The notes beneath the pieces were generated by a model that was given only the letters and a program-made list of their open reading frames with translations, was not told the DNA's origin and searched no databases. Shown piece by piece: positions 51,637 to 60,837 of a DNA stretch of 64,000 bases; position 1 is the stretch's first letter; each line of letters starts with the position of its first letter. Where the stretch lies: contig JAFADG010000045.1 of assembly GCA_023425025.1 (NCBI GenBank), positions 14,138 to 78,137 of the forward strand, written 5' to 3'. This DNA is from Bacillota bacterium (lineage in GTDB: Bacteria > Bacillota > Clostridia > Christensenellales > Aristaeellaceae). Both the position numbers and the translations under genes were made by a program.

Positions 51637-52599
51637 ATGAAGGCACAACTTGCGCACAGCGCACCTGCCAGCCTGCGCGGCAGCGGTCTGGCACGGCGAA
51701 TTTGGAAAAAACGGCACGCCTATTACTTTCTATTGCCCGGTCTTATATTCTTTGTCCTCTTTGCTTACACGCCCATGGCCGGCCTGATTTTGTCCTTTAA
51801 AAAATACAGTGCCAGGCTTGGCATCTTTGCAAGTCCCGGGGTTGGCTGGGATAATTTCCAGCGCATCTTTATTACGCCTCTGGCTTTAAAATCCATCATA
51901 AATACCCTGACCATCAGCCTGGGACGCATCTTGTTCGAATTTCCGGCACCTATCCTTTTGGCGCTGCTGCTCAACGAAATGCGCGGCAGCCGGACAAAGC
52001 GCCTGTACCAGACCGTATTTACATTCCCCCATTTTCTCTCCTGGGTCATTGTCTCCATTATTCTGCAGGACTTTTTGGGCAGCAGCGGCGCCGTCAATTA
52101 CATGCTTAACGGCCTGGGCCTTGAAAAAGTCAATTTTCTCTCCACCCCCGGTTATTTCCGAACCTTGCTGTACGGCACCTCCGTGTGGAAAACCATGGGT
52201 TGGTCGGCCATTATCTACATCGCCTCGATATCCGGCGTCGGCGTGGAGCTGTACGAGGCTGCCGCCATTGATGGCGCCGGCCGGCTGCGGCGAATCTGGC
52301 ATGTTACGCTGCCCTGCATCAAGACAACCATCATTATCATGCTGATTTTGAAAATCGGCAAGTCCATGAACGCAGGTTTTGACCAGGTATTCAATCTTCG
52401 CAATTCCGTTGTAAAGAATGTTGCCGACATCATTGATACGTATGTGTACGATATCACTTTCCAGTCCACGCCCAATTACGGCTTTTCTACCGCGGTCGGC
52501 ATGTTCAAATCGGTCATCAACGCGCTGCTTTTGCTGCTTGCAGACTTTGGCAGCAAAAAATTGTTCGGCATGGGCCTGTTTGGCGCGGAAAGGGAGTAA
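51637..52599 (+). CDS. CUT1-type ABC permease, LplB-like (320 aa)
   Basis: Six transmembrane segments with the EAA loop YEAAAIDGAGRLRRIWHVTL (~205-224), the site that contacts the ATPase. Belongs to the LplB/YtcP-like group of sugar (CUT1) permeases, which commonly take complex or oligomeric sugars. AAGGGAG lies 8 nt before ATG 51637. First gene of the transporter unit; the second permease follows 4 bp later. No ATPase gene is nearby; CUT1 systems often share a general MsmX-type ATPase. Confidence 0.93.
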   Translation: MKAQLAHSAPASLRGSGLARRIWKKRHAYYFLLPGLIFFVLFAYTPMAGLILSFKKYSARLGIFASPGVGWDNFQRIFITPLALKSIINTLTISLGRILFEFPAPILLALLLNEMRGSRTKRLYQTVFTFPHFLSWVIVSIILQDFLGSSGAVNYMLNGLGLEKVNFLSTPGYFRTLLYGTSVWKTMGWSAIIYIASISGVGVELYEAAAIDGAGRLRRIWHVTLPCIKTTIIIMLILKIGKSMNAGFDQVFNLRNSVVKNVADIIDTYVYDITFQSTPNYGFSTAVGMFKSVINALLLLLADFGSKKLFGMGLFGAERE

Positions 52600-52603
52600 T
52601 ACG

Positions 52604-53473
52604 GTGAAAAAAAAGCGGTTTGAAGCCCTGGATATTATCAGCTTTATCCTACTTACACTGCTGCTGGTGATTGTTGTACTGCCTTTCTATTCTGCGTTTG
52701 TAACATCCCTGACCTCCAGCGCGTCCTACGCCCGTTCTCCGGTCCAGCTTTTTCCCCATGAATTTTCCTTGGATAGTTACCGGTACGTATTCCAAAACGC
52801 ATCCTTGCTGGCCGGCTACAGCAACACCATATTTATTACAGTCATTGGTGTGGCCTTATCCATGATCGTGTCCCTGACGACGGCATATGGCCTGTCCTAC
52901 AAGGATTATCCGGGGAAGAAGCTGATGTTCATCCTTGTGCTGATCCCCATGTATTTTTCCGGCGGCCTGCTGCCAACGTACCTATTGATGAAGAATTTAG
53001 ACATGCTTAATAACCCCTGGGGCATTATCCTTTTGTGCGGCGTGACACCCTTTAATATTATTATCATCAAAAACGGCATTGATCAGCTTCCCGACGAGTT
53101 GTCTGAGGCGGCGCGCATAGACGGAGCGGGTGAATTCTTCATCTTTGCGCGGGTATTGGTACCGCTTCTGGCGCCCGTCATCGCCACCTTCTCACTGTTC
53201 TATGCCGTGGATTACTGGAACGAATGGTTCTGGTCCATGCTGCTTTTGACAAAGCCGGAGGCCAAGACGCTTCAAATCATGCTTCGATCCATCGTATCCA
53301 GTTCCCAGGACGCCGCCTCGGGTTCCGTAGCCGCCGCTTACGACAATGTCGCCTTCTCCCAGGGCATAAAAATGGCCGCTGTGGTCGTGGCCATGCTTCC
53401 GATCATGCTGGTATACCCTTTCCTGCAAAAACATTTTGCCAAGGGCATGCTGGTGGGAGCCGTAAAGATGTAA
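52604..53473 (+). CDS. CUT1-type ABC permease, LplC-like (289 aa)
   Basis: GTG 52604 (AGGGAG upstream) follows the first permease by 4 bp. Six transmembrane helices and the EAA loop LSEAARIDGAGEFFIFARVL. Longer upstream frame overlaps the first permease and is not real. Forms a heterodimer with the LplB-like subunit. Confidence 0.93.
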   Translation: MKKKRFEALDIISFILLTLLLVIVVLPFYSAFVTSLTSSASYARSPVQLFPHEFSLDSYRYVFQNASLLAGYSNTIFITVIGVALSMIVSLTTAYGLSYKDYPGKKLMFILVLIPMYFSGGLLPTYLLMKNLDMLNNPWGIILLCGVTPFNIIIIKNGIDQLPDELSEAARIDGAGEFFIFARVLVPLLAPVIATFSLFYAVDYWNEWFWSMLLLTKPEAKTLQIMLRSIVSSSQDAASGSVAAAYDNVAFSQGIKMAAVVVAMLPIMLVYPFLQKHFAKGMLVGAVKM

Positions 53474-53571
53474 TCCATTTGGCGGAGGCCAACAGATGAT
53501 ATTTTACAGGGAAGGAGGGGAGGCGGTAGTTTTTCTGGAATCAAAATAAAGGATATTAGGAGGATGCACCG

Positions 53572-55101
53572 ATGAAACGGATTTTCGCGCTGCTGCTCAC
53601 CTGCATGATGGTTTTTGCGCTCGCCCAGGCGATGGCGGAAGCACCCAAGGATCGCGTCTCTTTTTCAGCAACCTACTACCAAAGCGCACAGGCTCAAAAG
53701 GATGCGGTGTACGATTACTTTGCCAATAAGTTTAACGTGGATATAGATATGATCGGCGTTTCTCCCGACAGTCTTGCCGAAACAAACAACATCATGATCC
53801 CCGCGGGCACCATGTACGATTGGATGCTGTGGGATTTTAATTACGCCACCTATCTTTCCTATGTTGATCAGGGCCTTTTAAAGCCCCTGCCCAAGGGCTG
53901 GGAGGAGAATTACCCCAACCTGTACGGCGCCATGAAGGCCAGCGGCATACTGGAAAGGCTGTATGTCAACGGCGAGGCATATGCCATTCCTAAAACGATC
54001 TACTACAATTTTGCAAAGGGCGATACCGCCCTCTGGCACATGATGCTCTACTACCGCGCCGATTGGCTTGCGGCATTGGGCTTTGAGCCTTGGGGCGACA
54101 CCGTTGCCATCTCCCAGGTCATGGAGTTTATAAAAGCCGCCGTGGAAAAGGATATGGCCGGCAACGCCAATACCATCGGCCTGTGCGGCAGCACCGCCCA
54201 CCTGACTTCCATGTTCATGCAGATGCACAACGGCTACTATGATTCTTTTGCAAAAGTGGACGGCCAGTATATCTGGGGTCCCACCCTGCCCGCCACGGTG
54301 GAAGGCATCGCCTATGTCAAGGACCTGTACTCGAAAAAGCTTTTGGATCCCGACTTTTATCTGGCTACGAGGGATGCGGCGCAAAACCTGTTCTGCTCCG
54401 GCATGGCGGCCGGCGTTTTCACCAACGGCACCGTTTCCAACTATACTTCCATTTTAAAAAACAGCCAGGCTGCCGGTATTGCCGATGCTCAAGAGAATGT
54501 GAAGAGCGTTGTGGTCACCGATGATCAGGGTGTATGGCGCGGCGCAGAAACCGGAAACTATTGGCTGGCCTCCATTTTCTCCCCCTCCCTGGATGACGCG
54601 AAATTCGAGCGCATTCTTTCCCTGATTGATTACCTCTTCACCGAGGAAGCGGAATTGATTATCAACATGGGTCTGGAAGGCGTTGACTGGGAGAAAAAGG
54701 CCGACGGCGGATACACGATTTTGATGGATTCCTCCTACGCCAACGTTCGTGAAAAGTATCCCTCCTGCTGGTTCTGGCGCTTTATGGCCCTGTGCCCCGA
54801 TGAGTTCTCGCTGGTGAATCCCGCTGAAAACCAGGTGGTGCAGCAGGCGGTCAACGCGGCCTATTCCGCCCGGGCAGCCTCTGCCGCCCAAAACGGCTTT
54901 ATCAAGCTGGACTACAACGTAAGCTTCCTGGGCACCCAGGCCAAGGCCGATTATTCGGTGAATATTTTGGATGAAGTGGTGCGCATCGTTGTGGATGAAA
55001 AGATTACGGCAAACGATATCGCTGCGCAATGGAATACATTCATTGAAAACTACCGCCAGATCTGGCAGCCGGTAGTAGATGACCTGAATGCCATACAATA
55101 A
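53572..55101 (+). CDS. Extracellular solute-binding protein, LplA/YtcQ-like (509 aa)
   Basis: Signal peptide (MKRIFALLLTCMMVFALAQA; no lipobox Cys) then a large two-lobed sugar-binding fold. Length (~490 after cleavage) is that of LplA-type proteins rather than the ~400-residue MalE type. Features: DYFANKFNVDIDMIGVSPDS, MYDWMLWDFNYATYLSYVDQ, ISQVMEFIKAA. AGGAGGATG ribosome-binding site before ATG 53572. Supplies ligand to the two permeases upstream. Confidence 0.92.
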   Translation: MKRIFALLLTCMMVFALAQAMAEAPKDRVSFSATYYQSAQAQKDAVYDYFANKFNVDIDMIGVSPDSLAETNNIMIPAGTMYDWMLWDFNYATYLSYVDQGLLKPLPKGWEENYPNLYGAMKASGILERLYVNGEAYAIPKTIYYNFAKGDTALWHMMLYYRADWLAALGFEPWGDTVAISQVMEFIKAAVEKDMAGNANTIGLCGSTAHLTSMFMQMHNGYYDSFAKVDGQYIWGPTLPATVEGIAYVKDLYSKKLLDPDFYLATRDAAQNLFCSGMAAGVFTNGTVSNYTSILKNSQAAGIADAQENVKSVVVTDDQGVWRGAETGNYWLASIFSPSLDDAKFERILSLIDYLFTEEAELIINMGLEGVDWEKKADGGYTILMDSSYANVREKYPSCWFWRFMALCPDEFSLVNPAENQVVQQAVNAAYSARAASAAQNGFIKLDYNVSFLGTQAKADYSVNILDEVVRIVVDEKITANDIAAQWNTFIENYRQIWQPVVDDLNAIQ

Positions 55102-55117
55102 CTCACATTAATACATA

Positions 55118-55149
55118 GGTGCGGATTGCCTTTTCCGGCAGTCCGCACC
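55118..55149 (+). other. 13-bp hairpin between binding protein and regulator genes
   Basis: GGTGCGGATTGCC (55118-55130) pairs with GGCAGTCCGCACC (55137-55149), one G-T wobble. No T tract. Position after the binding-protein gene suggests mRNA stabilisation or partial termination, raising binding protein over regulator output. Confidence 0.65.
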
Positions 55150-55174
55150 CAAGTGTTCTTCGGGAGATGAGATC

Positions 55175-55906
55175 GTGGAAAAATATACGTGCATCATCGT
55201 AGATGATGACAAATGGGCGCTGACCGACATGCGGAGCAATATTGCCTTTGACAAAGCGGGCTTTCGCCTGACAGGGGAATATCTGAATGCCAAGGATGCG
55301 TTGGCTGCCATTTCCGCCAATCCTCCCGATCTTGTCATCACCGATATCCGCATGGGGGAAACCAGCGGGCTGGACCTGGTGGATGAATGCCGCCGGCGCG
55401 GCTGCCCCTCCTTGTTTGTGATTATCAGCGGCCATTCCGACTTTGAATATGCCCAACGGGCGCTGAACAATGGTGTCTGCCACTTTATGCTCAAGCCTGT
55501 GGATGCAGGCGAAGGCCTGCGCGTGCTCCTGAAAATACGGGACCTGCTGGCCAATAAAAACGTTGCCGAAGTATCCCACCATGGTGCCATGAATGATATT
55601 ATGCAATATATGCGCAAACAGTATCATCAACGGCTGACCCTGGAGGATGTGGCGGACCATTTTTTTATGAACAAAACCTATCTCTCTGAGCTGTTTAAAA
55701 AGGAAACGGGCAAGAGCTTCGTGCAGTTCAAGAATGAAGTGCGGGTGGAAAGGGCAAAGGTGCTGTTACGAAACACGGATGAGTTGATCAGCACCATTTC
55801 TCAGCAATGCGGCTTCGAGGACGCTGGATATTTTTCCACCGTATTTAAGCTCATGACGCAGCTGACGCCCCAACAATACCGGAATGAAAAAACGAATGAC
55901 CGATAA
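55175..55906 (+). CDS. YesN-like response regulator, receiver plus AraC HTH (243 aa)
   Basis: Receiver domain (~1-120): acidic pocket DDD at ~9-11, phospho-acceptor Asp in LVITDIRMGE, Lys in MLKPVDAG. C-terminal AraC HTH pair (~140-240): LEDVADHFFMNKTYLSELFK, and ISQQCGFEDAGYFSTVFKLM. Start GTG 55175 after GGGAG. Partner of the YesM-like kinase at 49,757; probably activates the transporter genes. Confidence 0.94.
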   Translation: MEKYTCIIVDDDKWALTDMRSNIAFDKAGFRLTGEYLNAKDALAAISANPPDLVITDIRMGETSGLDLVDECRRRGCPSLFVIISGHSDFEYAQRALNNGVCHFMLKPVDAGEGLRVLLKIRDLLANKNVAEVSHHGAMNDIMQYMRKQYHQRLTLEDVADHFFMNKTYLSELFKKETGKSFVQFKNEVRVERAKVLLRNTDELISTISQQCGFEDAGYFSTVFKLMTQLTPQQYRNEKTNDR

Positions 55907-55927
55907 CTTGATTGTGGAGGAGCCAAT

Positions 55928-57190
55928 ATGGAATTTATTCGCCGCGCACGGGATGGCGGGGTTTATGATGTAATTGTATGCGGAGCAGGGCCGGCGGGCG
56001 TAGGCGCGGCATTAAGTGCCGCGCGCAAAGGGCTGAAGGTGCTGCTTTTGGAGTATGCCGGATGCGTTGGGGGTTGCTGGACCAGCAGCCTGATGAGTAT
56101 TGCGCTGGACATGCCCGGGAAAGGCGGCATCCCCCGTGAGATCATGAATCACCTGATGTCAAAAGGCAAAGCGCAATGGGCCGATGAGGAAAGCTACGTA
56201 TACGACGCAGAGGCCATGAAGCATCTATTGGAACAGAAGCTGACCCAGGCAAAAGTGGATATTTCGCTGCTCACCCGTGTCACCGCCGTACAAACCGAAC
56301 AAGGACGGATACAGGCCATTCTGGCCGATAGCTTTGATGCCTGCGCCTACCGTGCCCGGTGGTTTGTGGACGCGACAGGCCACGGTACCCTTGCCGCGCT
56401 GGCGGGATGCAGCTATCAGGCAGGTTATCCCAATAGCTCAAAAAAGCAGCCGGCAAGCCTGGAAGCCCTGGTTACCGGTGTACCGGACAGCTGGCACAGT
56501 GACATTCACAATCCCGAAAGAAAGCGCACCTTCCGCAGCCTTCTTCAGTCTGTGGGCATTGAGTGCACCTACCCTTCTCCGCTGCTGTTTCAAACAGCAC
56601 CCACCTCAAAGTGCTGGAAGTTTGCCATCAATCAGCAATATGGCGTGGATATTGAACAGCCGGGCAGCATCACTCAGGCCACGATTGCCGCCCGGGATGA
56701 AATCAACCGGGCTGTGGAAGCCTTGCGGACCCTGCCCGGTTGGGAGAACCTCACCCTGACAACCACCGCGGAACAAATCGGTCTTCGGGACAACAGGCGC
56801 GTCGAGGGGTTTTACCGGATTACGGGGGAAGACTGTCTTGCGGGAAAAACCTTCCCGGACGGCGTGGTTCCTGTACATTTCTTTATCGATGTTCACGAGC
56901 TTTCCTCTTCCGGCCATGTAGACGATGGTATCAGCAATCAAAAAACCCTTCCTTACCAGATTCCTATGCGATGCCTTGTATCCCGGGATATCAGCAACCT
57001 GTTTATGGCTGGAAGATGCCTTTCGGGAGATTTCTTCGCCCATGCATCTTACCGTATGACCAATACAGCCTGCGCCACAGGGGAAGCGGTGGGCATGGCG
57101 ATTTCCAGCCTTGGCGCGCAGCAAAGCCATGCGGCACTGGATGGGTCTGGCGTACGCAATGCCATGTGTGAGGCGGGATATACGCTGTGA
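55928..57190 (+). CDS. FAD-dependent oxidoreductase, FAD_oxidored family (420 aa)
   Basis: N-terminal Rossmann FAD site VIVCGAGPAGVGAALSAARK (~17-36), second motif FVDATGHGTLAALAG near 145, and C-terminal NLFMAGRCLSGDFFAHASYR with TGEAVGMA. Belongs to the pfam FAD_oxidored group often found with sugar-acid or polysaccharide catabolic genes. GGAGGAG before ATG 55928, 21 bp after the response regulator, so it is in the same operon. Substrate unknown; presumably the imported compound or a derivative. Confidence 0.88.
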   Translation: MEFIRRARDGGVYDVIVCGAGPAGVGAALSAARKGLKVLLLEYAGCVGGCWTSSLMSIALDMPGKGGIPREIMNHLMSKGKAQWADEESYVYDAEAMKHLLEQKLTQAKVDISLLTRVTAVQTEQGRIQAILADSFDACAYRARWFVDATGHGTLAALAGCSYQAGYPNSSKKQPASLEALVTGVPDSWHSDIHNPERKRTFRSLLQSVGIECTYPSPLLFQTAPTSKCWKFAINQQYGVDIEQPGSITQATIAARDEINRAVEALRTLPGWENLTLTTTAEQIGLRDNRRVEGFYRITGEDCLAGKTFPDGVVPVHFFIDVHELSSSGHVDDGISNQKTLPYQIPMRCLVSRDISNLFMAGRCLSGDFFAHASYRMTNTACATGEAVGMAISSLGAQQSHAALDGSGVRNAMCEAGYTL

Positions 57191-57422
57191 TGTCCACTTT
57201 GTAGTGCTCTTAAAACGGGAATGGCTTTCCGCCTGACCATCAGACATAGAGCAACTCCTATTTGTTGCTCACTTTCTGGAATTGGCATGACTACTATATT
57301 TCGCCGGACTTGCGCAACAATGGCTTTGTGCCCTGTGGCAACAAAATCATGAGTGTTAACCCCAGGGTCTGAGAAGGACAGGCAAATGATTGCTTAATGC
57401 CATCCCCAACTATCCCATATCA

Positions 57423-57466
57423 AAAGCCTGCCATTAGATTTGCGAAAAATCTGATGGCAGGCTTTC
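57423..57466. terminator. Terminator of the transporter operon
   Basis: AAAGCCTGCCAT (57423-57434) pairs with ATGGCAGGCTTT (57454-57465), continuing into AGATTT/AAATCT. The 230 bp before it after the oxidoreductase stop are empty. Confidence 0.75.
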
Positions 57467-57515
57467 CTGACATTTTTGCCATCAAAAAGACATCCGAAAC
57501 AATAAAAAACCGGTC

Positions 57516-57668
57516 TCAGACATCGGTGTAAACTCTTGATTTATCAAGCTTTTTTGGCTCGCGTTGGGCTTTCAAGACCAGCTCCATCAACCGCTCGGCT
57601 ATCTCTCCATGTTTTACGAACCAGCGAAGACGATTATACTTGAGTTTTTGGGCAGACCCCCCAATTGG
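57516..57668 (-). pseudogene. C-terminal fragment of an unidentified protein
   Basis: Fifty codons ending in a stop: AQKLKYNRLRWFVKHGEIAE, RLMELVLKAQREPKKLDKSR, VYTDV. Basic, helical, coding-like, but cut off upstream by an in-frame TAA at 57,669-57,671. Family not recognised; the setting beside an IS remnant suggests mobile-element debris. Confidence 0.5.
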
Positions 57669-57694
57669 TTAAGTCAATGTTCAGATGAGCATAC

Positions 57695-57991
57695 AATATC
57701 CGTCAGCCGGATGAGACATTAATTTTCCATACTGACCGTGGGCCAAACTATAGATCTTAAACATTCTGCGATTATTTGAAGGCGCTGCATATTACTCAAT
57801 CGTTTGCACGAGCATATGTACCTTATGATAATTCTGTTATAGAATCCTTCTTCGCATCCATGAAGCGAGAAGAACCATATCGTACCAAATATCGCTCTGA
57901 AAAAGAGTATCGTAATGCCATAGACAAATACATAGGCTTTTGCAATGCAAAGCGCCCACACACAAAACTGCAATACAAGACACCTTTATAG
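57695..57991 (+). pseudogene. IS3-family transposase (OrfB) C-terminal remnant
   Basis: Reads LIFHTDRGPNYRS, an in-frame TAA at 57,758-57,760, then TFCDYLKALHITQSFARAYV and SVIESFFASMKREEPYRTKY..RSEKEYRNAIDKYI. These are the middle Asp (HTDRG) and final Glu (ESFFASMK) regions of the DDE integrase core of IS3-type transposases. The N-terminal part and OrfA are missing and no terminal inverted repeats are evident: a dead fragment. Confidence 0.85.
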
Positions 57992-58055
57992 GCTGAAGCT
58001 GAATATGTAAGCAAACAAACAGGTTTCAAATGACTTCAAATTGGACCAGGGAGTT

Positions 58056-58137
58056 CAGATTTGTTCATTTTGAGCTTTTCTCTCTGACTTTGCCCTTTTT
58101 CTATCTTTGTGTCCAATTTGGTCGTACGGGGAGAAAC
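58056..58137. repeat. Dispersed repeat R3, copy 2
   Basis: TTTGTTCATTTTGAGC, TCTCTCTGACTTTGCCC and GTCCAATTTGGTCG parallel the copy at 37,161-37,238. Followed by a GCAACCA..TGGTTGC hairpin (about 58,173-58,219). Confidence 0.55.
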
Positions 58138-58170
58138 GGCGAAAGACCGCTTGAAATAAAGGAAAATAAG

Positions 58171-58222
58171 AAGCAACCACTGCTGTCCAAACCTTGGGGG
58201 TTCGGATTGCTTTGGTTGCTTC
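58171..58222 (-). terminator. Terminator downstream of the tRNA-Arg 3' end
   Basis: GAAGCAACCA pairs with TGGTTGCTTC; the minus strand continues TTATTTTCC. It is the original host terminator of the tRNA gene interrupted by the prophage. Confidence 0.6.
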
Positions 58223-58225
58223 ACA

Positions 58226-58280
58226 TGGCGTTCCCGGCGGGATTCGAACCCACGGCCTTCCGCTTAGGAGGCGGGAAGTC
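58226..58280 (-). other. Prophage attachment site: 3' part of tRNA-Arg(CCT)
   Basis: Minus strand reads the anticodon arm CCGC-CTCCTAA-GCGG (anticodon CCT), the T arm GTGGG-TTCGAAT-CCCGC, the 3' acceptor strand CGGGAAC, discriminator G and CCA. The 5' half (acceptor 5' strand and D arm) is absent; integrase-side sequence takes over just before the anticodon stem, where an extra C appears. This is what a tRNA 3' end duplicated by phage integration looks like, so this is the left element boundary and an intact copy should lie at the right boundary, outside the window. Confidence 0.85.
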
Positions 58281-58304
58281 TGTACTTTGAAAAGTTCTTA
58301 TATT

Positions 58305-59561
58305 TCAAGGGTCTTGGGGTTCTAATTTTACGTTTTCGACGGTTTGACTACCAGATTGACTACCAGACGTTTTGAAGTTGCTTTTTATGTAGTCAGCCAT
58401 GGAAGCGGTTGACGCTTGTTTACGAATGCGGCTTAAGTGTGAGTATACCTTGAGCGTTACCGTTTCATCCCCGTGTCCCATCCATTGGGCAGTTGTCTTT
58501 AGGTCTACACCTGCGTCATAGCACATAGTGCAGAAGGTATGTCGAAGGTCATAGGCTGTGAAGGTGATTTCCTTCCAAACGTAATCCTTGGGCTTTTTCG
58601 TCTTTACCCAACGCTTATAACAACCGTTCAACCGGCGCTCCAGGTAGTATATATAAGACTGCCAAGCCCGCTTAAATGCAGATTTGGTCATATCGCCGCC
58701 CGTTTGCTTTTCGACCAGCCTGCCGGGAGCGCGGCCCGCCATGTACTCTGTCAGCGCTGTTTTAAGGGGGATGAATATTGGCACGTTGCGGATACCCGCC
58801 TTGGTTTTAGGACCGCCGATAATCGGTTCGTTAATGTCAAAGGAAATAGCCTCGTCGATGGAAATGATATCTTTTGTGAGGTCTATGGCTTTGTCTGTTA
58901 GGGCAATAGCTTCGCCCGGCCTGCAGCTTGCAAACATCATGATCATTGCCATGATGCCAAACCAATGACCACGCCAGTGGTCACACACAATATCGCGCTC
59001 CCACCGCTCAAGCTCACGGTGCTCGCTGACCGTACCGCGCGGCAGGGCGATGCGCACGCACGGACTATAAGGTATAATGTGATCGTCTACGGCGGCGTTA
59101 AAAAGCTGACTGGCGCTTGTCTTTAGTTTTTTGATGTATGAATCTGCCATGCCGGCGCGCTGGGAAAGGATGCGCTTAATGTCTGATGGCTCAACCTCTC
59201 GCATTTTTAGCGCGCCGATGTCCTCGCGGATAACCTGCATGTCAATCTCTTTGTTTCGGTATGTGTGCCCCCTTACCGTGGGCTTGTAATTGGCCAGGAA
59301 TTCATCTATCCAATCGCTGACAATCATATTTGCTTTGTCCACCCGCAGGCCCGCCGCAACGTCGGCGAGGAAGTTTCTCTTGTTTTGCTCTGCTTCACCT
59401 TGCGTGGAGCCGTAAACAAATTTCTCTTTTCGCTCTCCGGTTTTATCGGTATACCAAAAATGCTTTGTATATCGATTGTCCGCACGCATCGCCATGCGCG
59501 GCTTTTTGTCTTGCTTACCCCGTTGGGGCTGTGTGGGAAATGCAACGATCTTTGCTGGCAT
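58305..59561 (-). CDS. int: Phage tyrosine integrase (418 aa)
   Basis: Site-specific recombinase: N-terminal arm-binding domain (AP2-like, ~30-75), core-binding SAM-like domain (~80-180), catalytic domain with Arg in FASCRPGEAIAL, H-x-x-R box in AYDLRHTFCTM, His in WMGHGDETVTL and nucleophile Tyr in KVYSHLSR. ATG 59561 follows AAGGAGG by 7 nt. It lies directly inside the tRNA-Arg attachment site and points to it, the usual layout. Drives integration and, with an excisionase, excision. Confidence 0.96.
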   Translation of the reverse strand: MPAKIVAFPTQPQRGKQDKKPRMAMRADNRYTKHFWYTDKTGERKEKFVYGSTQGEAEQNKRNFLADVAAGLRVDKANMIVSDWIDEFLANYKPTVRGHTYRNKEIDMQVIREDIGALKMREVEPSDIKRILSQRAGMADSYIKKLKTSASQLFNAAVDDHIIPYSPCVRIALPRGTVSEHRELERWERDIVCDHWRGHWFGIMAMIMMFASCRPGEAIALTDKAIDLTKDIISIDEAISFDINEPIIGGPKTKAGIRNVPIFIPLKTALTEYMAGRAPGRLVEKQTGGDMTKSAFKRAWQSYIYYLERRLNGCYKRWVKTKKPKDYVWKEITFTAYDLRHTFCTMCYDAGVDLKTTAQWMGHGDETVTLKVYSHLSRIRKQASTASMADYIKSNFKTSGSQSGSQTVENVKLEPQDP

Positions 59562-59693
59562 AAGGGTTTCCTCCTTGATTTCCTGGCCCACATACCATAT
59601 AATGGTATAGCAAAGCCTGGTATTCCGTCGAAAGAGTGGCTGGGGTTGCGGTGCCCGCTGCCGGTGTGAACGGCGGCGGGTTTTTGTTATTTA

Positions 59694-60302
59694 TTATTTG
59701 ATTGTTATCGGAGATATCAGGTCATAGGTCGAAAGCTCTTGTTCAGTGCACCCGGCGCTTTTGTATGCAGAATACATATCGCTTAATGCCGTACGTTGGT
59801 TTTCGCTCAAATCAAAATCAACGTCGCTCGTGCCGTCAATTCTGATTTTAACGTTTGTAGACGCAAGAATATCTTCAATCATCTTAATACCAACATCACC
59901 GCAATAGTAAAACATGCCATCTATATACCTACCATTTGTATAGGTGGTATCAATTGAGCCGGCTACAGGTGTGACGAAATAACGATGGGCATCTGTTTTT
60001 ATTATTGCGCTTGTTGGGGAAATGGACTTTTCAGAGACGGAAACAAAATATAGAGTAAGAAGATACACCGGTTTCCCGCCTACATCGTTAGTTAAAATGA
60101 TCGGCTGAATGATAGCTTTCCCATCAACCATAAGATCAAGAACTTCGAAGTCTGGCGTTACGCTCAGCGTTTCGGTCATATCATCGTATTTGTATACGAC
60201 GCCTTGTGCCTTCTGGAATTCTTCGATTCTTATTTCGGCAACACAAAAAGACGGGATGAGGGTTATTAACAAAACAAGACCGGCCAGCATCAGTTTTTTC
60301 AC
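59694..60302 (-). CDS. Secreted hypothetical protein of the prophage (202 aa)
   Basis: GTG 60302 with AAAGGGTGG 5 nt upstream; signal peptide MKKLMLAGLVLLITLIPSFC followed by VAEIRIEEF. The mature part has FVSVSEKSISPTSAIIKTDA and ends in a helical region (SENQRTALSDMYSAYKSAG). Cleavage could be lipobox-like (SFC) but the spacing is poor. I recognise no family. Position between integrase and repressor is a common site for lysogenic-conversion cargo genes. Confidence 0.75.
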   Translation of the reverse strand: MKKLMLAGLVLLITLIPSFCVAEIRIEEFQKAQGVVYKYDDMTETLSVTPDFEVLDLMVDGKAIIQPIILTNDVGGKPVYLLTLYFVSVSEKSISPTSAIIKTDAHRYFVTPVAGSIDTTYTNGRYIDGMFYYCGDVGIKMIEDILASTNVKIRIDGTSDVDFDLSENQRTALSDMYSAYKSAGCTEQELSTYDLISPITIK

Positions 60303-60681
60303 GATTACCACCCTTTCTATCTTCACGGCATCAGGGCCGTTGAAGTCTCTTTCTTATATGATAACAAATCGTGCGAAGCCCATCATGAACAATTTAGTCG
60401 AATATAATATGATTTAGTTCAAAAAATTCTTGTTTCGACAAAATACGACATTAACGCTTATGTTATTCCGTTAATTACCATAGCCAATATCTGATTAACA
60501 CTATACAATTATGGAACACTGTGAATCGTTAAAAAATAAGCAACAAAAGAGGAATTGCGGAAGGACGGGAGGCGTTGCCGGTGGTATAATTTGTTATGTG
60601 TGCATCCTACAAGCGCTGTTGCGGAGGGGATAGCGTTGTGCTATTATGAATGCAAACACGCGTTCGTGTGGGAGGGGTTTT
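60303..60681. other. Gene-free stretch in the prophage
   Basis: AT-rich, about 380 bp. Contains an extended -10, TGGTATAAT, at 60582-60590 that could drive the small gene at 60,682. Nothing else supported. Confidence 0.5.
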
Positions 60682-60837
60682 ATGATCGGTCCACTGGATG
60701 AATACGATAAGGAATTTATCTCACTTATTGAAGGCTTAACCAGTGAAGAAAAAGGAGTCATCCGCGCTTGCTTAGCGTCCATTTCATCTGAGAAAGAAAT
60801 GCCCTTTTTTCTTCTGCCGTCAGCATCTGAAACGTAG
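60682..60837 (+). CDS. Small protein overlapping the 3' end of the repressor gene (51 aa)
   Basis: Good ribosome-binding site (GGGAGGGG) before ATG 60682; reads MIGPLDEYDKEFISLIEGLT, SEEKGVIRACLASISSEK. The LTSEEKGVIRACLASI segment recalls the C-terminal helix of XRE regulators (the repressor here has LTAEEKRAFLSQMKWTL). Its last 80 bp overlap the repressor gene on the other strand, so it may be a remnant or a genuine small gene. Confidence 0.4.
   Translation: MIGPLDEYDKEFISLIEGLTSEEKGVIRACLASISSEKEMPFFLLPSASET

Noticed and set aside
58226..58290. Complete tRNA-Arg gene
   Set aside because: Only the anticodon arm, T arm and 3' acceptor strand are present; no D arm or 5' acceptor strand precedes them.
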